64,000 nucleotides of DNA from Apostichopus japonicus (lineage: Eukaryota > Echinodermata > Holothuroidea > Aspidochirotida > Stichopodidae), in the NCBI RefSeq assembly GCF_037975245.1, contig NC_092572.1:21130489-21194488 (forward strand), written 5' to 3'. Positions 13,892 through 23,719 of this stretch are shown one piece after another (position 1 is the first letter of the stretch; each line of letters starts with the position of its first letter). The notes under the pieces were generated by a model. The model did not search any database, was not told the DNA's origin, and saw nothing but the letters and a program-made list of their open reading frames with translations. The translations under genes and the position numbers were made by a program.

Positions 13892-14686
13892 ATTGATGGC
13901 CAAATGACTCCTGCTAAGAGTGTTTCCTCTCTAGTGACTGACAAATCTAAAACAAATCTAAATGCTTAATGCTATGCACATTGCACTACAGTGTACACTT
14001 AGTATACCTTAGAAGGGTAACTCTGACCCACTCGAAAAAAGTTTTGTCCCCAAATTTTTGGGAAAGTTTTATTTTGACAGTTTCCAATCAGAATCAGACA
14101 TACTTAGGACTACCTATTCCCATGCTATATAATGGTATGTGTATCTAGGATTGCAGTTAACCACCCTGCCCGGCTGCCCTAAAGAATTGCTTAATTTTTC
14201 GAGCCGGAAATTAAAATCTTGCAAAATTTTAACTCCATTACCCAGATGGTGTGTATTTACTTACAAGAAGTTTTATGTCCTGCAAGGTTTGTCAATTATT
14301 CACAAAAAAAGTAAATCATAAACTGGTTACTGTGATGTATATACATACATACAGTAGTTTTCAATTTTTATAAAAATATACACAATTACAGTCACTTCAA
14401 CTTTCCCACTCAAAATGTATTCGAGCTGGTTTCCGCCATACAGATTGATAGTAGAGACGAACTGGAGTCAAATTGTCACAGAAATTATCCTGGCCTCTTG
14501 AAAATTTATATTCCTCATATTTTTCCTGAATGATGTGAAATTACATTCAGTAGAAATGCTATCCAGATATCGAAGTTGAAGTTATTAGGCAGTACCAGTT
14601 ACATTTTAAAACCTTTATATAGTATGCCCCCCCCCCCCCAAAAAAAAAAAACCTCTTGGAGTGCTACTTTGCAATACCCCACAATT

Positions 14687-14790
14687 ACAATATGTGGGCC
14701 AAAGTTACCCTACTTAATGCACAAATGTTAATTACATTATGTCTGCATACACACATGACATCATAAAAAATATTACAAATGATAACCTAA
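14687..14790 (+). repeat. Dispersed direct repeat, copy 1 of 2
   Basis: About 100 bp nearly identical to 17,038-17,140. It starts ACAATATGTGGG, contains the word CCAAAGTTACCC and ends in an ATAAAAAATATT stretch. The same GGGTAAC..TG[A/C]CCCA word occurs at about 14,013 and 14,837. This may be the end of an unclassified element in the SAMD3-like intron. Confidence 0.75.
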
Positions 14791-15299
14791 TATACAGTGG
14801 CACCAGGCTTCCCACAAGCTTAATTCAGCCTTGCCCATGGGGTAACTTTGCCCACCTCAAGATAAATCAAGAAAAAATATCAATATAATCTGAAATAAAA
14901 AAAGCCGCCAAAGCATTTCGTCCTATGGTATATAGGTAATTACTAATGAGGCTATCATGACATCTCTTTGGGGTAATTTGAGTTTTGAGACTGCACTTTA
15001 TAGTACACTGTATGTATAAGCAAAATCGCCCTGAGGGGGGTTAATCGCAATCAGTCATCGCTTATTTCCTACCCTGTTCATGTTTAGTTTTGTGGGATGT
15101 ATTAAATCACTCATGACGTGTCAACCATCGTTACATCACAGAAAAGATGGAAATCTTTGATTTGATCTCTGGAAAACATCTCATAACAGCATAGTAAATA
15201 CATAGCATACAATAAATACTGTACAGTAGGCTTGCATTCGATCAATCTGTATTTTTATCTGAGCTTTCTAGGAAATTTAAAAGTAAATGATTCACACAC

Positions 15300-15512
15300 C
15301 TTTTTTCTTCCAACCGTGGATCAGCTTCCGAATCTGAATCGACTTCAGCATAGACAAATCATTAGACTCCACAAACGCAAGGTCGTCAGGCCCCTCTACC
15401 CCAACTTCATCACACAGATGCGCTGTAATCGAGGATACCTCATCTTCAGAGATGTTACTGAGGATTCCGCGTATTGCGGACTTGATGTCGTCAATCATTT
15501 TAAGGACAGTTC
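15300..15512 (-). CDS. SAM-like N-terminal exon of SAMD3-like copy A
   Basis: Open from the acceptor (ATATAG before 15,512) to an AAG|GTGTGTG donor at 15,300. The likely start is the ATG reading MIDDIKSAIRG. It encodes a helical SAM-like segment: ILSNISEDEVSSI, CDEVGVEGPDDLAFV and LSMLKSIQIRKLIHGW. In the family this domain precedes the core exon, as it does here. This exon is intact. Function is unknown; SAM-type folds usually mediate protein-protein contacts. Confidence 0.65.
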
Positions 15513-15631
15513 CTATATGAAACCACAAGAAATAACATGTTTCAGTGGGACTACAGGAGCATTTCTTCTTCCATATGCAGACAGAGAGTAGTAATCAAGA
15601 AGCTCCTTGCTGTTTATACAAACAAATCTTT

Positions 15632-15860
15632 CTGGTGTGCTGGGGAAGGGTTTTTCGTTTCGCTGCGTGCGGGTCGTCCTTTTGTAGTTTTTTTAATGTT
15701 TCGGGGGGGGGGGGGTGTTGGCCGTTTTTGTCGCTGCAGGTCGGCGGGCGTATTTTTTTGGGCTTGCTTGACCTGAGTTTCGTTGTTCAGAATGGGATGG
15801 TTCGGTAGTGCCGTTTGGCCGTGACGTTTTGTATTCCGCATGGCGGATCATGTAAAAAGC
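15632..15860 (+). mobile_element. 5'-truncated Tx1-like LINE tail with 10-bp TSD
   Basis: Matches the last ~230 bp of the LINE at 34,139-38,143, from CTGGTGTGCTGGGG to the terminal TGTAAAAAGC. Flanked by identical ACAAATCTTT at 15,622-15,631 and 15,861-15,870. The 3' hairpin has a TCCGC/GCGGA stem, a compensated variant of CCCGC/GCGGG. Confidence 0.88.
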
Positions 15861-16084
15861 ACAAATCTTTTACTGATATCAGTAGGTTCTAGTGAAAATA
15901 CACGCAAGTCCATGTTCAGAATTGACTGGTGAACCCTTGCAACAAAGTACACTTGTGAGTTGTCCTTTATTACTGCAAACAATAAACCCTTGTCATCTTT
16001 ACCAATAACAATGTAATCCCTCTTTTTGTACTTTGTTCCTTGAAAAGTAAGCTCATTAAGTAACTTGATCCGCAACTGTTGCAT
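15848..16084 (-). pseudogene. C-terminal piece of an uncharacterised multi-copy family
   Basis: Reads LNELTFQGTKYKKRDYIVIG, GLLFAVIKDNSQVYFVARVH and MDLRVFSLEP before a stop. This resembles the C-terminus (GTxYxKGxxVV...FGxI...VFFVV) of the unnamed multi-copy family whose middle part lies at 16,315-17,035. The two pieces are on opposite strands. Its last codons overlap the end of the LINE tail that inserted here, so the original terminus is probably altered. Function unknown. Confidence 0.5.
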
Positions 16085-16314
16085 TAAGTACGTTCATACA
16101 CCCTTGTAGTGCTTCTGCATACGTTTCTAAATGTAATGGAACTGTTCGTTTTGCATCAATAGGCACAGGGAAGAAAGTCCCAACACACATGTAAGATTGT
16201 CATCAACTATTACAATGTAAGAGACAAGTTCTTAAAGTTATGCAAATGACGCACACATCTCACACACCTCAGGTCGAGTGTGAATCACATGTTACTATTA
16301 CTCCTTTGCGATGA

Positions 16315-17035
16315 AAATGATTTTTAAGTACTTTGGACAGGAAAAGTTGCTAAGACCATTGATTTATGATCTCTTGAACTAAATGGTATTGACATAGCTG
16401 GCGTGCAGCATCCAGTAAAGGGTGCCTTAAGTTTGTTGCTGGTGATAATCTTGGATCGCATTGTATCGGTGGATTCGTAGAAAACTTCAGTAGTACTCCA
16501 TGTTGGTGTAGGTGGTGCTCAGTTACAAATACAGAATTTCATGACGACCCATGTGCTGTTGGTCTCATTCGAAATGAAAACAATTATAATAGAGCATTGC
16601 AACATATTCAGGATCAGGACATGAGAATTGTACAGGGGATCAAGTTCGACTCCATGTTTAATGAACTGGAATATTTTCATGTATAATCAGGTTTGCCACC
16701 TTCTCTTGGTCATGATCTTGGGTCAGATAGAAACAATCAACCAAGTAAAGTTAATCCAAATGGCGAAAACTTGGGCGGACAGGCTGGCTGTTTTTTCTTC
16801 AGCTACATGATATGGTGGAACTTCTATGTGCTCCTAGTATTGATGAGGCTCAAATTGCTAATTTGAGTTTTCTTATCGAGGAGTACTTGGAGTCGCGTCA
16901 CCGACCATTTCCAGAGCGTAGAATGCGACCAAAGCATCATTTTCTAAACCATTACGCTATGCTGACACTGTAGTTCGGTCCTCTAATTCGAACATGGACT
17001 ATGAGGTTTGAGAGTAAGCATTCCTATTTCAATAG
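16315..17035 (+). pseudogene. Middle part of an uncharacterised multi-copy transposon-associated family
   Basis: Pieces in different frames follow the order known for this repeated family: EKLLRPLIYDL, IAGVQHPVKG, then KFVAGDNLGSHCIGGFVENF with a CWCRWC cluster, IQDQDMRIVQGIKFDSMFNE with LEYFHV, GLPPSLGHDLG, and after a gap DMVELLCAPSIDEAQIANL, RMRPKHHFLNHYAMLTL, FGPLIRTWTMRFESKHSYF. Stops (after YFHV and after LTL) and frameshifts break it. The lack of introns across conserved blocks would fit a retrocopy, but the family's exon structure is not known to me. Function unknown; the pattern resembles a transposon-encoded protein. Confidence 0.6.
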
Positions 17036-17037
17036 AT

Positions 17038-17140
17038 ACAATATGTGGGTCAAAGTTACCCTACTTAATGCACAAATGTTAATGACATGTCTACATACAC
17101 ACATGACATCATAAAAAATATTTAAAAATGACATTATTGT
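17038..17140 (+). repeat. Dispersed direct repeat, copy 2 of 2
   Basis: Nearly identical to 14,687-14,790, same orientation, about 2.35 kb away. It carries the word TGGGTCAAAGTTACCC and starts right at the end of the pseudogene's recognisable coding. Confidence 0.75.
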
Positions 17141-17874
17141 AATGGTGGAAAATTTCCTAAGAAATGACCCGTCTTTCCACTTGCTCCCCATCTGAGAGAC
17201 AAAATCCTTCCTGTCGCCTAGGGGTGAAATTTGTCTAGCCACCCCAAGATGTGTAACACATGTCAAAATTGCAACATTGCAAAACAACTTTTCAACAAAC
17301 AACATATATTACATATACTTTTTATACATAATACATACTGTACATATACAAGTGGTTGATGCTATGCAGACGTCATTGAAATAAGTTTCAACGTTTCAGG
17401 TTTAAACCCTTCAACAATGGAAAAAAACTAAGAAGAACATATTATTTTTGAAACCGTGCTGTTAAAATCACGCCTGTCCCATAATGTCGCTACTTATTTC
17501 TGGTGTGAGGAGATATATGTGTCAATGGGTATACAGTCTGTCCCAGAGAAAATGCTTTGAATTGCACAGATAGTGCTTACTGTGTAATAAAGTGGAAATT
17601 GCATTGAATTATTGCAACTAAGATCAGGTTAGCCTTTCAGTTTAATTTTGATGGATGAGTCGGCAGATGACAGCCAAATAGATCTGGAAGACACCGGAAT
17701 AAATCCACTTCACGGCAGGTTTTCGTATATGTAGACATTAAACATGCTATATTTTCATGATAACATACATGTACATACATGCACATAAACGCACATAGGC
17801 GCGCGCATATGCCATACACAAACCAATGCATTCACACACACAAAATTAAACTTATAAATGTTACACATTGTTAC

Positions 17875-18620
17875 CTGGTTTGTGTCGGGTTTGTGGCCAT
17901 ACACATTGAAGGCTGGGATGGCCAGCTGAACATTCTGCATGGTGTTCTCTTCAGTGTTGGCCTGTCTTGATCTCTTTAGTTCAGAAGAAAAAAAACATTT
18001 GTCAAATTGCAAGTCTACTTATACTTCAGAATAAAGAAAAAAGTTTGATTACCATTAACCATGATGCAGCTTTTGTACAGTTCCATTCATCAGATAATAA
18101 ATAAAGAACCATTTAAGGTACCACAAAATGAGGTGTTGCCTGACTTTGTGAGCACTATTTACAAACATTCATCCGCTTAGAGTACATGTGAAATGCTCCT
18201 GGTCCACAAACATGTTGAATTATAAGTGTACTCTTTGTTTGTGTTATCGTATTTGTAAAATATAAATTTCTACTAAAGGCTTTGCTGAAACATATCAAAT
18301 TGGACTTGGGTTATTTTATGGTGTTATTGTGTTATCAACCCATCATTTCTTCTAGGTGGTACTTCAAATCAAATACAAACTCATAAATTTCTATGCCAGT
18401 GGGTGAAAAACTACCAAAACTGTGGAAGTTGCCAACTCTGCAAAATTTCAGGTGCCCAGATTGGCTAAATGGAGCTTTAACAGAGTCCGGTAAATTGAGG
18501 TTAACTGTATCTTTGCGGCACATACTTATTTGCTCAACTTGAGATGTGCTTGTAATTTGCATGCAATGTCATATAGGATGTACAACTTCCTATCCTCTGG
18601 CTCCCATTCCATGTAAGTGT
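17875..18620 (-). pseudogene. KDZ-like transposase fragment (two short exons)
   Basis: Two pieces fit the Kyakuja-Dileera-Zisupton (KDZ) transposase pattern. At about 18,620-18,541: DRKLYILYDIACKLQAHLK. At 17,973-17,875, between an AAAG|AGATC acceptor and a CAG|GTAACA donor: NVQLAIPAFNVYGHKPDTNQ. In the family, LYDIACQL..HLK is followed closely by IPxFHxYGHxxxCQ, the same order as here. The first piece has no clear donor, and the expected Cys after the YGHK block is missing. No other exons were recognised, so this is a small remnant, and the call rests on two motifs. Confidence 0.42.
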
Positions 18621-19024
18621 TGGATTAGGTAAACGGCATTCCCTAACGTTGTTGGTTTTTGTGTTTGCTGCATCTGAACACGACCTCTGAGATTTTCCCC
18701 TTTTTTTGGCCTTCTCAGGTCGGCTTGAACTTACATTTACACCCTGGCGTTTCACAACATTTTTTGGGGGTTTGTAGATCTTGCATATAGGAGCTGCTTG
18801 TTACAACAACAGTTTCAATGGATTTCCTCTTCGGTCTGATGCGTGGGCGCTCGTAATGAGGTAGTGGCATTAAGCTCTCAAATGTAACCCTGCTGGTGTC
18901 TGCTTGGTTAACTTCAACTTGGACAGACCTTTGGTTGTTCTGACCCAGCTGGCCTGCATCTTGAGGCTGTTTCTGTTTCAACTTGTGTACCTAGGGCATC
19001 CTGACTTTGGAGCGGCTCCTGATC

Positions 19025-19150
19025 GATCTCTGCATCTTGAGACAGCTCCTGATCATTCTCTGCATCTTGAGGCAGCCCCTGACCAATCTTTGCATCTTGA
19101 GGGTGCCCCTGACCAATCTCTAAGCTGCTCCTGATCAATCTCTGCATCCG
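19025..19150. repeat. ~30-bp tandem repeats in the pogo-like C-terminus
   Basis: About four imperfect units around the word CTGCATCTTGAGGCAGC / CCCCTGACCAATCT. On the minus strand they encode an acidic QDAEIDQEL-like repeat, which explains the open frames on both strands here. Confidence 0.75.
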
Positions 19151-19839
19151 GAGTCTGTTCTGCAGCATCAATTTCTGCTCTTTCTGATGTCATGGCAGGT
19201 ATGAATGCCGCTTCATCGTCCATTACTCCACCTCGATCAATTGGGTACAGACCACAACCCCTGAATCCATTAATAGCGTTTCTGATAGATGCGGCACTCT
19301 CCCACGTTTTGGGAAAAAGCTGTCCAAAAAACACGTTTCCCCTGCAGAGATGAGATGATTCAACATCCACGTGTTCGTTACATGGTCCCACTTCTTTTTT
19401 CATCGGGCCAAAAACTGACCGATCAAGGGGTTGAAGGCGGTGCGTCGTGTGCGGCGGGAGGGTCAAGGTAGGGATTAAGTTTTCTTTGGCATATTGTAGT
19501 GTGGCTAGACTACACTCATGTGACTTGTGCCCATCTAACACGGGCAGTATTGGTCCTGCAGTTGTGTGCTGGCGGAAAGGTTTCAGCCAGTCGAGGAAAA
19601 GTGATTATTGATGTAACCGCTTTTGCTCATGCCATATTTGCTGGTAACCCATCCGCTAGGTAGTCCTGTCTCCTTTTCCCTTTGTAAATCACAAATGGGG
19701 GTATGAAAGATCCAGTTCCATTGTATGCAGCTACCACAGTTACCGTTTCCCCTTTCTCTGCATTGGAGATCTTAAAAACAGCACGCTTTCCTTTGGGGGA
19801 AATAATTTTCTGCGCCCTATTTATCAATTGGAAACCGGT

Positions 19840-20476
19840 CTACTTTTTACGTGCAAAGAAAACGGACACGGACCAAAGGTCAACAAAACCAAAAGCAATC
19901 CCAGTCTGTTTAACAACCACCAAAACCCAACTCCAAACCACAAACAGACACCCCCACCCATAATATGTAACGACCACAAACAGACACCCCCACCCATAAT
20001 ATGTAACGACCACACAACCCCCCCCCCCCCCCCCACACACACCTAACAACTAACTCACTCCAAATTTCCGGCTACTCGTAGCCGGTCACTTTCCCAAAAC
20101 GCCCAGTGTCTGCACAACAACCTGTTCAGACATGTCCAGAGGGAGATTAAGGACTGTCACCCACACCGAACTGTCACACGGTGTGACCTTCAGTTCCTCA
20201 ACTCCCTCCAACACCTGGACGCTGAAGCGCGTCAACCTCTCGAGAGACCTTTAAATCAACAGAACGCAAAACTGACAAACTTTTCCGGGACGACCTTAGC
20301 CTCCGCCAAAAAACTCAACAATACGAATTTGCTGTCACGGTGAGCCGCAATGACAGCTAGGGGTGTGGCAAGCCACTACAAACTATTGAAAGACCAACGT
20401 ATAAAAACACAAAGTGTGTGGTCAACGAAAAGTGGAGAGCAGCCGAAAACACGTCCGCACTCCACGAAAACCAACG
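19840..20476 (-). mobile_element. ORF1-only LINE element, internally deleted copy, with 12-bp TSD
   Basis: Minus-strand insertion between TTGGAAACCGGT (19,828-19,839) and TTGGAAGCCGGT (20,477-20,488), a 12-bp duplication with one mismatch. From its 5' end: about 150 bp of leader, then ORF1-like sequence matching the element at 50,435-52,032 (REVDALQR, LEGVEELKVTP and VTGYE regions), then a junction straight into the 3' UTR of that element, with a duplicated CGTTACATATTATGGG unit, and the end CACGTAAAAAGTAG. The zinc-knuckle part of ORF1 is deleted. This copy reaches further 5' than the other and may preserve the true 5' end. Confidence 0.82.
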
Positions 20477-21179
20477 TTGGAAGCCGGTTTCGTCCATGTT
20501 GAATATCCTCGATATCTGATTTCTTACCCCAAGTTCTCCTGCAACTTTGTCAAGGAGATCAAAATATTTAGTCACAACTACTCTATTAAAACCCATCGCC
20601 TGGCCTGAGACAGGCCTGGCCCTCTTAGATCCGGGTTACTTTTCAGGAAACCATTCAGCCTCTCTTCTCCAGCCATCTCACTTTCCTTTTCATTAAAATG
20701 CTCATCCCTAATGTTGTGTATCTTAGCAAATTAAAAAGTCCAATCTAGTGAGACCAAAGCCCCTAGAATCCATGTTAACGAGGTATTCTTTTAGCTGCTG
20801 CTCATTTTCAGCACCTAGAGCAGGGGATCAATGGCGTTTTCAGCCTACGGCGTAGAGTGGCTTCTGGAAATCCGAAAGTTTTTGTTTCCATTGCTGCTGC
20901 AAGTGATTCATTTCCCCCCAATGATTGTCTGTTTTCGTTTGTATCGTCTTGGCATCTGCAGGAAAGCAAAAAAAAATATTTCAGTTTTCCACACAATATT
21001 GGGGGAGGGGGTATTGGATTTATGGGCTACACACTATTAACCCTAACCCCTACATAAGCCACAACCCTAACCCCCTACTCTAATCCTAAAAGGGGAACGG
21101 TATATCAATTGTAATATCAGGCCAAGGCCCACATTTTCCCCATGCCACACACCCTCTTGTGCTGTTGCCTATTATTAAT

Positions 21180-21310
21180 GATAGTATGACTAGGCTAGGC
21201 CTTGTGCTGTAGCTTAATGTTAGGAACCTAATCCTCGTACGCTAGCTTATAATGTTAGGGGCCTAGGCTAGGCCTAGTAATGTAGCCTAATGTTAGGGGC
21301 ATAGGCCTAG
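21180..21310. repeat. AGGCCTAGGC-rich short tandem repeat
   Basis: Roughly three copies of a TAGC[T/C]TAATGTTAGG unit, partly followed by GGGCNTAGGC words. Such TAGGCCTA-rich DNA also appears near 62,900 and 48,600 and is a base-composition trait of this genome. Confidence 0.6.
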
Positions 21311-22350
21311 CCTATGTGAGACCTATAACCATATTTCACATTCAACAATGCTTGGTGATTAGGCTTAGGGTCACTGTCATATCAATGTCAAATCATACAA
21401 CTATTTATTTAGCCCCAGAAATATCCTAATTGTTTGTTTCTTGTTATTCGTTTGATTTCTTCGTTCATCATGCATGACTTCAGCTTCATTCAGTGTGCGT
21501 CATTTTCCCCAGTCAACCCTTCGTCATTTCACCTCCCCCTCCTTTTGGGTACCTATCTTTATCTGCATCATTTTCTGTAAGAATACTGAAAATGACAGCC
21601 TTACCATCACTGCAGTGCTGTGGTAAAACTAAACGAACGTTGTCAACAAGTTATCATATGTAAGGGTGATCCAATGTCATTTCATGGGGAAAATACTGAA
21701 CTCTTTTATTCAACCAATATTTTTAGGGGGCTGCTATAAAATTCACCTTTTTTTACTCGTGGAATCTGACAAGTTCTTTCTTCTGACCATCACCTCTGTT
21801 TGGTATATGAATAGCCTACACATTAGGGATTTCCCCTACAGTGAATTGAAAATGATGGCGCTACTTCGTTTTCCATCATTAGGCCGGAGGCTTATTTTGC
21901 GTCATTTTCCCCCGCGTGCCATTTTCCCCTGACTTACTGTAAATATTATTTGTAAAATTTTAACAGGAAAATCATGAGAAATGAACAATATATGTTTTAG
22001 TAAATTTTTACCCATGACCTTTGTTAAAGGAAATCCATTTCCGTTAGCAATCTAAAAATTGAAAATAAAAATACTTTGCCGTTTGAGAGACGAAATCTGG
22101 CCTTTAAATCAATTGGGACTCCCACAAAAAAAAGCAAAAGTAATGTTGCTTGGGTTGCAATCAAACTTATCCACATATTTTTCTGTCTCCTCATTCAAAA
22201 TATTGTGGTGATGGTCCACCCCCCCCCCCTCCACACCTCATGGTCCTTTCTCAAGCAGTAATCCATCCACACTGTACTATGTAACCAGATTTTGAAATAT
22301 GATTTAGGAAAATTGTGCACTAAAGTATGCTGAAATCTGTCAAAATTTGT

Positions 22351-22860
22351 AAAATGGAACTAACAGTTGTGACCAATAAATTTGTTCGGATGCACTTATA
22401 TTAATTTTGTTGATATGAACCTACCAAAGAAGTCACATTTTTGCAGTAAATATGAAGCCATTAATGTTTGGCCCTAATTTCTGCTACATACACACAATGT
22501 GCATTATACAATCTAAATTTTTTAAATTGAATGTAAATATTTTTCACTTAATTTTTCTTAAATCCTGCAAATTTTGTTAGTTGTCACTAACAGTTGTGTT
22601 CTACTCAAAAGTTCGCATCCACTTATACCAAATTCTAGACTGCTGAATAATTCACATAAAGTTGCTCAAAAACTTGAGAGAATTTCTTGCTCATTTCTGT
22701 TGCACTTGCTGCACACAACTTGTGAAATTTAGATTATCCATATCTTTCTAAATTTTTTTTTGGGCATTAGAATTTCATTAAGTTTGTAAAACAATAGTTA
22801 GAATTGTTAACAAAACAAATGTTCGCATTCATTTATATCAAATTTGTCTACTTTAATTGA
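22351..22860. repeat. Three diverged ~210-225-bp repeat units
   Basis: Units start near 22,360, 22,588 and 22,797. Each has an AACAGTTGT- or AGAATTGT-like word, then TTCGCATCCACTTATA (variants TTCGGATGCACTTATA and TTCGCATTCATTTATA). AT-rich, non-coding. Confidence 0.6.
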
Positions 22861-22921
22861 CTAGCTGATTAATCTAGACCTTAATTATATTCCTATTTTA
22901 TCATAATCCTGCTGTACTTAC

Positions 22922-23303
22922 CATACTGTACTCTCCCACTTCACCAGTGTCGTAGTGCACTGTTAATAACCTGTTTACATCAACAATTCTGATTCTATCA
23001 GAGACATCAACATTAAATGACATGAGTAGCCTGGTGTTTTAAACTCATGTACAATATTTCCCTCCATGTTGTATCTAATAGCTCTCTGATAGCCTGTAGA
23101 TATAAACAGAATATCTCCATAAACTGTTATATCTATAGGATAATCATGTCTTTGTAATCCTTCCAAGGTGATTCTCTTGATGTCATTTAAACTATTCGAA
23201 AATTAGAAGGCAAAGTTTCACATATTAACCTCACATCTGTAATCCCTTTTATATATGAACATACCTTCCTCGACTGCTTCTTTGGTGAACCTATCATTTT
23301 GAC
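22922..23303 (-). pseudogene. Possible beta-propeller (NHL-like) exons
   Basis: Exon 23,303-23,265 (KMIGSPKKQSRK, with a good acceptor and an AAG|GTATGT donor) and exon 23,191-22,922 with acceptor ...AATAG and donor ATG|GTAAGT. The second exon reads RITLEGLQRHDYPIDITVYG, DILFISTGYQRAIRYNMEG and NIVHEFKTPGY, then after a one-base frameshift VDVSDRIRIVDVNRLLTVHY and DTGEVGEYSM. The repeated pattern 'P.DITVYGD.LF.S....AI..Y...G' looks like blades of an NHL- or LDL-type beta-propeller, as in TRIM-NHL proteins. The frame break suggests decay. Not sure of the family. Confidence 0.38.
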
Positions 23304-23551
23304 CTGTAGAAATAGGATGTATTTATAATAGTGAATAATTGAGAATTGAAAATCCAGTAACTTCTCTGTTTTGTGATGATCAATTTGACCTTTGTTTCCA
23401 ACATTCATTCTTTCAAAAGTCCAATAGAAAATAGCACAAGCACATGTGAAACAGAAATGGGAGGGGGCAATATCAATTCAAGGAGAATAGGTAGGTGGGA
23501 GATACATTTTTACTTTCTGTACAGTATGCAATGCAGTACAATATGCATCCT

Positions 23552-23711
23552 GCAAAGATTCCCAACAAAAACTGCCTGAGCAGTAGAAATTGCCACCAGA
23601 CATTTCTTAAATCGGCAGGAAAAACGGTTTATATTTGAAATGTTTCTTAAGCTGACGTCCCACTTTTAAGGAAAATTCAACTGCTCAGGCAGTTTTTATT
23701 GGAAATCTTTG
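23552..23711. repeat. Small inverted-repeat element
   Basis: About 37-bp arms starting GCAAAGATT[C/T]CCAA, reading AAAAACTGCCTGAGCAGT, pair with their complement around a ~90-bp centre. It looks like a short foldback MITE; no target duplication was identified. Confidence 0.65.
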
Positions 23712-23719
23712 CCGGGTGA

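Larger units (their letters stand above)
10527..15512 (-). pseudogene. SAMD3-like multi-exon gene (copy A), frame-broken
   Basis: Family: the multi-copy genes labelled sterile alpha motif domain-containing protein 3-like in fish and invertebrates; molecular function unknown. Exons by splice signals: 15,512-15,300 (SAM-like N-terminus), 13,475-12,513 (core), 11,469-11,400 (ends TPFLIACG) and about 10,673-10,527 (WMLVIDRHVVAG, FSAYYCFGIEYN). Frameshifts are visible in the core exon near 13,370, 12,905 and 12,780, and the phase of the last join does not close cleanly. A terminal exon was not found. Two hAT MITEs sit in introns. No TACACTGTTAAAA-type ends were found around this copy, unlike copies B and C. 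Decayed gene or assembly indels. Confidence 0.65.
18600..20996 (-). pseudogene. pogo/Tigger-like DDE transposase gene, interrupted by a LINE insertion
   Basis: Right to left: an HTH-like N-terminus (ETKTFGFPEATLRRRLK); EYLVNMDSRGFGLTRLD; FAKIHNIRDEHFNEKES; GFLKSNPDLRGPGLSQAR; then NRVVVTKYFDLLDKVAGELG and the first catalytic motif FNMDETGFQ at about 20,490. A 637-bp element (19,840-20,476) is inserted directly behind it. Coding resumes at 19,839 with INRAQKIISPKGKRAVFK, GETVTVVAAYNGTGSFIPP, then LDGHKSH (second Asp), LPPHTTHRLQPLDRSVFGPM (third Asp) and a low-complexity Asp/Gln-rich C-terminus. Frameshifts also occur near 20,830, 20,725, 20,600 and 18,740. All three catalytic Asp codons survive. 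The gene is non-functional. Confidence 0.72.
20997..22921. other. Intergenic; contains low-complexity and tandem repeats
   Basis: No gene was recognised. The stretch holds a degenerate CCTAACCC-like patch near 21,040-21,090, the TAGGCCTAGG-rich repeat at 21,180-21,310 and three diverged units at 22,351-22,860. A plus open frame at 21,666-21,932 has no family motif. Confidence 0.45.

Noticed and set aside
21035-21095. CCCTAA/CCCTAACCC words suggesting an interstitial telomere repeat
   Set aside because: Only a few irregular units, mixed with other sequence; more likely low-complexity DNA.
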